Made by a program: the position numbers and the translations under genes. 34,923 nucleotides of DNA from Bacteroidales bacterium (GTDB lineage Bacteria > Bacteroidota > Bacteroidia > Bacteroidales > UBA3824), in assembly GCA_017412115.1 (NCBI GenBank), contig JAFPYR010000077.1, forward strand, positions 1 to 34,923, in the 5' to 3' direction. The notes under the pieces were generated by a model, which had not been told where the DNA came from, ran no database searches, and saw nothing but the letters and a program-made list of their open reading frames with translations. Shown piece by piece: positions 30,612 to 34,923 of this stretch (position 1 is its first letter; every line of letters begins with the position of its first letter).

Positions 30612-30902
30612 ATGGCAGAAATTACAAAGGTACAATTAGAATTTAATAAGCGAGTCCTTTATTGTATGCAGGAATTAAAGTCGTTGAATTTGATTTCGAG
30701 TGTTAAGGATTTTGTGCTTGGGTGCGGCGTCGTGTATCAACGTTATACAGAAATGGACCGGGCTTTTCGGCAGGGACGGTCGGATTCTCGATATAAGACA
30801 GTGGAGATTGAAATAGTCTATGAACTTGTAACAAATTATAATGTAAGTGCTGATTGGCTGATTACGGGTCGCGGCTCGATGTTTTGTGGATTATCAAAAT
30901 GA
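30612..30902 (+). CDS. Small repressor-like protein with CI-type ending
   Basis: This is a 96-residue protein from the ATG at 30612 (MAEITKVQLEFNKRVLY). An earlier in-frame ATG at 30585 overlaps the HNH gene. The helices before residue 80 look like a divergent helix-turn-helix. The ending YNVSADWLITGRGSMF is the phrase typical of XRE/CI proteins after the DNA-binding domain. It overlaps the integrase start (ATGA at 30899-30902). A role in regulating integrase or lysogeny is inferred from the ending and coupling. Confidence 0.68.
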   Translation: MAEITKVQLEFNKRVLYCMQELKSLNLISSVKDFVLGCGVVYQRYTEMDRAFRQGRSDSRYKTVEIEIVYELVTNYNVSADWLITGRGSMFCGLSK

Positions 30903-32146
30903 AACATTCTATAAAAGTGAGTTTACAGCCTGTTAAGGACTCGGATTTGTTCCCGGTTCGGTTGCGGGTGGCTTGGTCTGGTTGCCGGTGCGATTTGTCG
31001 CTTGGTGTGTCTTATAATGTCGGCAAATGGTTTAAAGAAATCGGCAGGGCAAAAACCAACTCCCGCAATTCGTTGAAACAATCGGCGACGGAGGTCAACG
31101 GCTTGATCGAGGATGCGGTGCGGTGGGTTGATTCGTATTTTGTTAAGGCTTATGCTCTTGGTTTGCCTGTAACTACAAAAGACTTGAAAACTGCGTTTGT
31201 TTCGGATTTTCGTGGCAAAGGTGGCAATGTTGATAAGACAGGCGGAATTCTTGCTTTATTTGACCGATTTTATATCGAAACGGCAAAGTTAAAAGGGTGG
31301 GTTGATAATACCTGCAAAAAATATTCTTCGCTTCGTTCAAAACTCGCCCGGTACGAAATTACAGCGGCAGATTTCAATGCGGATTTTTTTAATGTTTTTG
31401 TTGGCGATGAAATTAAAAACGGTCTGAAAAATACGACAATTAGAAAGGATGTTATTTTATTAAAATCTTTCGGGCGGTGGTTATTTGAAAACGATTTTAT
31501 AAAAGAGGATTTGTCGCGTTTTTCGGTTCGTCTTAAATGGTCAGGAGGAAATAACAAGGCGGTCGTATTTTTGGAATGGTCGGAGGTTAAGGCGTTGCTT
31601 TCCGCTGCTGATGGTTCTCTTTCCGGCACAATAGAATTAACGGTTGATATGTTTTTGTTTTCTTGCTTTACCGGGTTGCGCTTCTCGGATGTGCGCGGAC
31701 TTCGTGTGTCCGATATAAAAAACGGTAAAATTTATGTTGTTACAAAAAAAACTTCTGACTCGCTCGAAATTGAGTTAAATAAATACTCGACAAAAATTTT
31801 TGAAAAATATAAATCTGTTACGCCGGACGGTTTTTTATTTCCGCCTGTATCTATACAATTAGCAAATCGCAATTTAAAGGCGATTTTTCTTCGTCTCGGC
31901 TTGTCTCGCGCAGTTAAAAAAATTTCGTTTTCCGGCTCTGAAAGGTCGGAGCGTGTTGTTCCATTGTGCGAGGCGATTTCTTTCCATGCCGGGCGACGGA
32001 CTTTTGTCGTGGAATGCTTGCGGCGTGGCATTTCTCCGTCGGTGATAATGAAATGGACCGGGCATTCGGATTATTCTGCGATGAAACCTTATATTGCTAT
32101 CGTCGATACGTTGAAGGCCTCCGAAATGTCAAAATTTAATAATTGA
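30899..32146 (+). CDS. int: Tyrosine site-specific integrase
   Basis: This 415-residue protein starts at the ATGA overlap (30899). The N-terminal arm-binding part (about residues 1-90) is of the Bacteroidales type, and a SAM-like core-binding domain (about 110-200) follows. The catalytic domain shows R in FTGLRFSDVRGL, then HAGRRTFVVECL (H and R), WTGHSDYSA (H) and the nucleophile Y in MKPYIAI. Active-site order is complete. It drives integration at a host attachment site and, with an excisionase, excision. It is encoded downstream of repressor genes rather than at the extreme end. The HTH_17 protein at 33976 is the likely directionality factor. Confidence 0.95.
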   Translation: MKHSIKVSLQPVKDSDLFPVRLRVAWSGCRCDLSLGVSYNVGKWFKEIGRAKTNSRNSLKQSATEVNGLIEDAVRWVDSYFVKAYALGLPVTTKDLKTAFVSDFRGKGGNVDKTGGILALFDRFYIETAKLKGWVDNTCKKYSSLRSKLARYEITAADFNADFFNVFVGDEIKNGLKNTTIRKDVILLKSFGRWLFENDFIKEDLSRFSVRLKWSGGNNKAVVFLEWSEVKALLSAADGSLSGTIELTVDMFLFSCFTGLRFSDVRGLRVSDIKNGKIYVVTKKTSDSLEIELNKYSTKIFEKYKSVTPDGFLFPPVSIQLANRNLKAIFLRLGLSRAVKKISFSGSERSERVVPLCEAISFHAGRRTFVVECLRRGISPSVIMKWTGHSDYSAMKPYIAIVDTLKASEMSKFNN

Positions 32147-32174
32147 GTGTACAAAATACAATAAATATATCTAT

Positions 32175-32195
32175 CAGTAAATCAATACTTTACTG
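32175..32195. promoter_or_regulatory. Inverted repeat with 7-bp centre after int; possible attP core
   Basis: CAGTAAA (32175-32181) and TTTACTG (32189-32195) are perfect inverted arms separated by 7 bp (32182-32188), 28 bases after the integrase stop. Tyrosine recombinase core sites have this form: two inverted binding arms around a 6-8 bp overlap. The position next to int suits attP. A second smaller dyad (TTAAC/GTTAA, 32204-32217) is nearby and could instead end the int transcript, since six T follow it after two bases. Confidence 0.4.
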
Positions 32196-32258
32196 TATTC
32201 AGATTAACATTTGTTAAGATTTTTTCTTATAGATTTTAACATTTATTTACTTTAATAA

Positions 32259-32290
32259 TTTGGCGACTGTCAAATAATTATTTATCTTTG
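32259..32290 (+). promoter_or_regulatory. Bacteroides-type promoter P1
   Basis: TTTG (32259-32262), a 20-bp spacer and TATCTTTG (32283-32290) match the consensus. The TTTG is followed by GCGACTGTC, part of a GGCnnnTGYC pattern shared with promoters at 33919 and 34243. Its leader carries a GGAGG ribosome binding site and drives 32338-32544 and probably the genes beyond. Confidence 0.8.
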
Positions 32291-32337
32291 TAATGTAATA
32301 AAAAACAAAACGGTAACTATTTAAAACGGAGGTAATT

Positions 32338-32544
32338 ATGAAAAAATTAATTAACACAATCGCACAATTCATTGCAAACTTTAAGAGAATTGCTTGGTAC
32401 GAAATACCGCAAAAATTCACCGGCAAGGTTGCAAAAATGTTTTTTAAGGCGGCAGACGGCACATTCTGGGAAATGAATGCAGCCGTAGTAAACGGCGAAA
32501 TTGCAAAAAATACGGTGGTTTTTCAAGGCTGTCTTTTTTGCTAA
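32338..32544 (+). CDS. Small basic protein of unknown function
   Basis: This 68-residue protein starts MKKLINTIAQFIANFKRIAW with a GGAGG site five bases before the ATG (leader GGAGGTAATT). The N-terminal half is an amphipathic basic helix; the second half is beta-like (KAADGTFWEMNAAVVNGEIA). The promoter and leader are closely similar to those of 34322-34609, but the two proteins are not clearly homologous. No signal peptide cleavage or enzyme motif is visible. Confidence 0.6.
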   Translation: MKKLINTIAQFIANFKRIAWYEIPQKFTGKVAKMFFKAADGTFWEMNAAVVNGEIAKNTVVFQGCLFC

Positions 32545-32549
32545 AACAA

Positions 32550-32588
32550 ACATTAAAATAATGTTTAGTAAAGTAAATTAAAATAATG
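32550..32588. repeat. Two dyad copies before the LPD29-like gene
   Basis: ACATTAAAATAATGT (32550-32564) is a perfect dyad. AATTAAAATAATG (32576-32588) is a second, imperfect copy, with its ATG 15 bases before the chosen start at 32601 and the GGAGG of that gene adjoining it. Confidence 0.6.
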
Positions 32589-32600
32589 GAGGATAAAAAA

Positions 32601-32993
32601 ATGTTAGATTTTGAATTTGAAAACGCAAGAAAAGCGATGATTGAAAAAATAGAGTTCCAAAAAAATAGAGTGGAGCTTGAAAAAATCGGATTGGTTAAGG
32701 TCTCTGACCCTTATTCGAACGACCGCCAAAAAAATATAAAAAAATATCTAAAATACAAATTCCCCGATTTAAAAATATCGGTGCGAAAGGAGCGCGGCTC
32801 GATGGTGGACGGCGTTTTTATCGAGGTTGAATCGGATAGGGAAACGGCTTACAAAGTTCATAAAGCTGCCCAGGTCTTTTGCTCTGGTCATTCTGATTCT
32901 TATACTGATTATTATTGGAATGAAAGGAACGAGTTTCAGGATTACTTTGGCGGTTTTCAATATGTAACTGCACAAGCAAAATATTATTATTAG
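32601..32993 (+). CDS. LPD29-like domain protein
   Basis: This is a 130-residue protein from the ATG at 32601, eight bases after a GGAGG site. An in-frame ATG at 32586 overlaps that site. Residues 35-120 match the LPD29 pattern as I remember it: NIKKYLKYKFPDLKISVRKE, then VDGVFIEVESDRET, HKAAQVFCSGHSDSYTDYY and FGGFQYVTA. In large phage and plasmid polyvalent proteins this domain is one of several fused modules; here it stands alone. Its function is unknown, and association with anti-defence or DNA metabolism is only suggested. A GC-rich hairpin follows its stop (33002-33022). Confidence 0.7.
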   Translation: MLDFEFENARKAMIEKIEFQKNRVELEKIGLVKVSDPYSNDRQKNIKKYLKYKFPDLKISVRKERGSMVDGVFIEVESDRETAYKVHKAAQVFCSGHSDSYTDYYWNERNEFQDYFGGFQYVTAQAKYYY

Positions 32994-33001
32994 TCAAACC
33001 A

Positions 33002-33022
33002 GCCCCGCCTTTGCGGTGGGGC
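33002..33022 (+). promoter_or_regulatory. GC-rich hairpin between 32601 and 33040 genes
   Basis: GCCCCGCC (33002-33009) pairs with GGTGGGGC (33015-33022) through a 5-nt loop. No T tract follows on the plus strand, so it is probably not a terminator. The sequence GGGCATAAAAAAATT after it recurs before the gene at 34688, with the start codon at similar distance. It could be an RNA-processing or stability element. Confidence 0.45.
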
Positions 33023-33039
33023 ATAAAAAAATTAAAAAA

Positions 33040-33378
33040 ATGGAAATTAACAAAAAAAAGTTTTGCCGCAATTTAACGGCAGACGAAAGAAAGGTAATCA
33101 AAGCCGGCGGTGAACTTGCCGGCATCGACTACTCCGCGCCCTTGCTGGCATGGAAAAACAAGGCAGGGAGCGAGATAATGTTTTTCGAGGTGTGGTGTGA
33201 GTGCCTGTTTGAGTCTCCGATTTTTCACTACGTCGCAATAAAAGGCGGCATCGTGATAGTTGTCGAAACAATGAGCGGTATGGAAAGAATGTATTTTTTC
33301 GAGGTGAGCGAATATGCCGCCGCCCTCGATTTTTACAACAAAATGACAGAGGCTCTGAAAAACTCAAACGCCGCGTAA
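33040..33378 (+). CDS. Phage protein of unknown function
   Basis: This is a 112-residue protein from the ATG at 33040 (MEINKKKFCRNLTADERKVI). A GTG at 33016 in frame lies inside the hairpin and was rejected. The protein has a short basic N-terminus, then strands around SEIMFFEVWCECLFESPIFH and VAIKGGIVIVVETMSGMERM, and ends in a helix (AAALDFYNKMTEAL). It resembles small alpha/beta proteins seen beside excisionase genes in gut phages, without a named family. It is separated from the next gene by about 70 bases of AT-rich DNA. Confidence 0.6.
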   Translation: MEINKKKFCRNLTADERKVIKAGGELAGIDYSAPLLAWKNKAGSEIMFFEVWCECLFESPIFHYVAIKGGIVIVVETMSGMERMYFFEVSEYAAALDFYNKMTEALKNSNAA

Positions 33379-33505
33379 ACGCCACGACAAAGGGTTTCGG
33401 TTATCCTGCAAAACCGTTTATTAACTAATTTTTTAAAATTAAAATCATGGAATAAAAATTTATTATACTGCGGACAAATTAGATTCTTTGCAATATGAGT
33501 ATGTT

Positions 33506-33700
33506 ATGAATTACGATGTTATAGATAACGAAAATATTAAAAGAATTGCTAATCACATTATTAACCGTATTAGTGAACGTATTGACGTTGGAAGAGTTAC
33601 AATGGTGTTACTTGAAACAAATAGAATGTCTATCTGCTTTAAGGAAGGACTTATTACAACGGGACAAATAGTAACAGCCATTAATTTTTTGACAAAATGA
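33506..33700 (+). CDS. Small protein, probably frameshifted near its original start
   Basis: As it stands the frame can start at the ATG 33506 (MNYDVIDNENIKRIANHIIN) or at a TTG at 33488, giving 64 or 70 residues. The same frame is open back to about 33449 and reads KIYYTADKLDSLQYEYV before that ATG. An ATG at 33447 is one base out of frame (ATGGAATAA). One extra A after GGAA would restore MEIKIYYTADKL, an 84-residue protein. This suggests a deletion, an inactive or phase-varying gene, or a sequencing error. The gene overlaps the next one (ATGA at 33697). Family unknown; it is helical with a possible alpha/beta end. Confidence 0.55.
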   Translation: MNYDVIDNENIKRIANHIINRISERIDVGRVTMVLLETNRMSICFKEGLITTGQIVTAINFLTK

Positions 33701-33909
33701 AAACTTTGCAAGTAATAGACAAATCGAGCGGCGCAATGCTGTCGGAGTTGGTTTTGCCTCCGCTCGGTTCTTATACGGTCGGATATGAATTTGGAGACGA
33801 CTTTTCGCGGTGGCTTGTTGTTCGCTCCGCGTATAAAAACACGGTCTTTGATAAAGTCGAGATAGGAGAGACGACTGTCGAATTAAAACAACAAATTAAA
33901 GATTTTTAA
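33697..33909 (+). CDS. Small protein of unknown function
   Basis: This is a 70-residue protein (MKTLQVIDKSSGAMLSELVL) whose ATG overlaps the previous stop as ATGA, so the two are coupled. It is predicted beta-rich (SYTVGYEFGDDFSRWLVVRS) with an acidic/basic mix and no membrane segment. The SSGAMLSELVL and VEIGETTVELK strands could form a small barrel. No family or function is recognised. The next promoter follows ten bases after its stop. Confidence 0.6.
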   Translation: MKTLQVIDKSSGAMLSELVLPPLGSYTVGYEFGDDFSRWLVVRSAYKNTVFDKVEIGETTVELKQQIKDF

Positions 33910-33918
33910 TTATTTTAA

Positions 33919-33950
33919 TTTGGCGGTTGTCAATTAAAACATTAACTTTG
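33919..33950 (+). promoter_or_regulatory. Bacteroides-type promoter P2, before the HTH_17 gene
   Basis: TTTG (33919-33922), a 20-bp spacer and TAACTTTG (33943-33950). The upstream box is followed by GCGGTTGTC, as at the promoters at 32259 and 34243. The start codon is 26 bases after the -7 box. Confidence 0.75.
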
Positions 33951-33975
33951 TACTTTAATTTAAAATTGATACAAA

Positions 33976-34191
33976 ATGAAATACTACACATTAAAGGACG
34001 TTTGTGAAATGCTTAATTTAAGTAAGCGGCAACTTTATCGCCTCTGCAAACAGGGGGCGATAAAGTACGAAAAACGGCAAGGAAACGGTTGCATAATAGA
34101 GACCTTTATTCCTGAATCGGAGATTGAAGTTCTTAGAAACCGACGCCGTGCCGGTCGCCCTTTTGGAACTACGAAAAACAAAGATAATTAA
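33976..34191 (+). CDS. Excisionase-like HTH_17 (MerR-type) protein
   Basis: This 71-residue protein opens MKYYTLKDVCEMLNLSKRQL, the MerR/HTH_17 helix-turn-helix, followed by YRLCKQGAIKYEKR, the wing (GCIIETFIPESEIEVL) and a basic tail ending GRPFGTTKNKDN. This is the typical size and layout of phage excisionase or directionality factors, which bind beside the attachment site to favour excision. It has its own promoter and is located 1.8 kb from int. It may also regulate the small-gene promoters, since a dyad-like GGCnnnTGYC overlaps all three. Confidence 0.83.
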   Translation: MKYYTLKDVCEMLNLSKRQLYRLCKQGAIKYEKRQGNGCIIETFIPESEIEVLRNRRRAGRPFGTTKNKDN

Positions 34192-34242
34192 GAGTTGTTA
34201 AGAAAAAATCTTTGATTTATTTACACTTTTTAACAAAAATAA

Positions 34243-34274
34243 TTTGGCAGTTGCCTAATTAATTTCTATCTTTG
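34243..34274 (+). promoter_or_regulatory. Bacteroides-type promoter P3, duplicate of P1
   Basis: TTTG (34243-34246), a 20-bp spacer and TATCTTTG (34267-34274). The sequence after it (TAATGTAATAAAAA) and the GGAGGTAATTATG leader are nearly the same as at P1. GGCAGTTGCC after the TTTG is a perfect inverted repeat GGCA/TGCC, likely the best copy of a shared operator. Confidence 0.8.
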
Positions 34275-34321
34275 TAATGTAATAAAAACAAGATGGTATA
34301 ACTTAAAAATCGGAGGTAATT

Positions 34322-34609
34322 ATGAAAAAGATTTTTTCTAAAAAACAATTTAACGTTTTTGCTCACGACTATTCAAGTGAGGTTCAGCGGTTGGTTAATG
34401 AAGAATTTGTAGATGGGTACAAATTTGGCTTTGACGCCTCTGCAAACAGGGTTTATCAATCTATAACTTGCATTTACCGTAAATCGATAGAGGGTAAGCA
34501 TTGCATTTTCTTTTACTACGGCAAAGAGAGAAACTTCCACGCATTTATCTGCGGTGATACAATACAGGAGGCTATTTGGAAGTGCTTTGACCTTGCTTTT
34601 TGGAAATAA
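34322..34609 (+). CDS. Small protein of unknown function
   Basis: This 95-residue protein starts MKKIFSKKQFNVFAHDYSSE behind a GGAGG site five bases upstream. It contains aromatic-rich strands (FGFDASANRVYQSITCIYRK, HCIFFYYGKERNFHAFIC) and a C-terminal helix (DTIQEAIWKCFDLAFWK). The fold is probably alpha/beta. It uses the same promoter-leader cassette as 32338-32544, and an AACATTAAAATA element follows both, so the two may be differentiated copies of one regulatory module with different products. No family is recognised. Confidence 0.6.
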   Translation: MKKIFSKKQFNVFAHDYSSEVQRLVNEEFVDGYKFGFDASANRVYQSITCIYRKSIEGKHCIFFYYGKERNFHAFICGDTIQEAIWKCFDLAFWK

Positions 34610-34687
34610 AAACATTAAAATACAGTCAAAAACATTGTTAAACCGCCCGAAACCGCAAGTGAGTAGGGCATAAAAAAATTTTAAAAA

Positions 34688-34923
34688 ATGAAGACATTAC
34701 AAGAAATTATCGAAAGAAATGATTACAAGAACATTAATTCCTCGCTTAAAAAGCGAGCATACGAATTGGCTGAGAAAATTCGCGCTAAGTACGAGGAACT
34801 CTGCCCTGTCTGGGATTCTCGTAAAGAAGATGTCCCGCAATTCGCAGTCCACGTCGGCTCACGGTGGTATACAGTGAGGTACAATGTCTACTCTTACAAC
34901 GGGGTAAAGGAAACGGAAGGCAC
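34688..34923 (+). CDS. Phage protein of unknown function, partial (3' end off the window)
   Basis: A frame from the ATG at 34688 (MKTLQEIIERNDYKNINSSL) is open for 78 codons to the right edge. The first part is basic and helical (KKRAYELAEKIRAKYEELCP), then VPQFAVHVGSRWYTVRYNVY, which looks like strands. The leader contains GGGCATAAAAAAATT, shared with the gene at 33040, with a GCCC/GGGC pairing before it. No function is suggested. Confidence 0.6.
   Translation, partial: MKTLQEIIERNDYKNINSSLKKRAYELAEKIRAKYEELCPVWDSRKEDVPQFAVHVGSRWYTVRYNVYSYNGVKETEG

Noticed and set aside
33098..33385. 95-codon minus-strand frame
   Set aside because: Antisense to the better supported gene at 33040-33378, Arg/Ser-rich shadow, no leader.

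Overview
This window is most of a temperate tailed-phage genome or prophage from a Bacteroidota host, probably a gut Bacteroidales. The host call rests on three things. The promoters have the Bacteroides form: a TTTG box, a 20-bp spacer, then TAnnTTTG. The intergenic DNA is very AT-rich. Several small proteins (DUF3853-like, YopX-like, the APTLQMACKWLREVH family, DUF6706-like connector) belong to families common in Bacteroidales phages. Both ends are cut: a minus-strand gene runs off the left edge and a plus-strand gene runs off the right. No attachment site pair, tail tube or tape-measure gene is visible, so virion morphology cannot be decided here.

Layout. From 1 to about 29.5 kb nearly everything reads leftward (minus strand). 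Going in the direction of transcription from 29.5 kb: two small regulators (DUF3853-like and a Cro-like HTH); a recombination block (CARF-like orphan, unknown protein, SbcC-like ATPase, RecT, MBL-fold hydrolase); small accessory genes including a split gene and YopX; replication (DnaD-like initiator carrying six 11-bp iterons, then a DnaC-like loader); DNA modification (C5-cytosine methyltransferase, HTH protein, N6-adenine methylase-like protein); lysis (membrane-anchored amidase and a one-TM protein); VRR-NUC nuclease, PLD-like nuclease and ParB-methyltransferase fusion; then packaging and head (small and large terminase, portal, gp10-like protein, minor head protein fused to a nuclease-toxin-like domain, scaffold, decoration protein, major capsid protein); connectors and tail fibre; and small virion-associated genes. 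From 29.6 kb rightward genes read on the plus strand: XRE repressor, HNH endonuclease, second repressor-like protein, tyrosine integrase, then small accessory genes with an excisionase-like HTH.

The immunity switch is the divergent region 29.54-29.68 kb, where a GCACACAA/TTGTGTGC dyad sits between the Cro-like and the XRE genes. Late transcription probably starts from a promoter inside the VRR-NUC gene near 16.44 kb. Intrinsic terminators lie inside the colinear minus-strand block (28.98-29.04, 25.15 and 5.78 kb), so some genes beyond them need readthrough, antitermination or their own promoters.

Most interesting signals: (1) an apparent independent small RNA gene at 8.27-8.40 kb, on the strand opposite to the capsid genes, with an exact-spacing promoter, a foldable three-hairpin body and an intrinsic terminator; (2) a dispersed dyad, ACATTA-nnn-TAATGT, with one compensatory variant, near gene starts across the whole element; (3) a probable replication origin of 11-bp iterons inside the initiator gene; (4) a degenerate tRNA-like cloverleaf near the left end; (5) a minor head protein carrying a CdiA-like PD-(D/E)xK domain. 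All RNA folds were drawn by eye and all family assignments come from memory of motifs; none was computed or searched.
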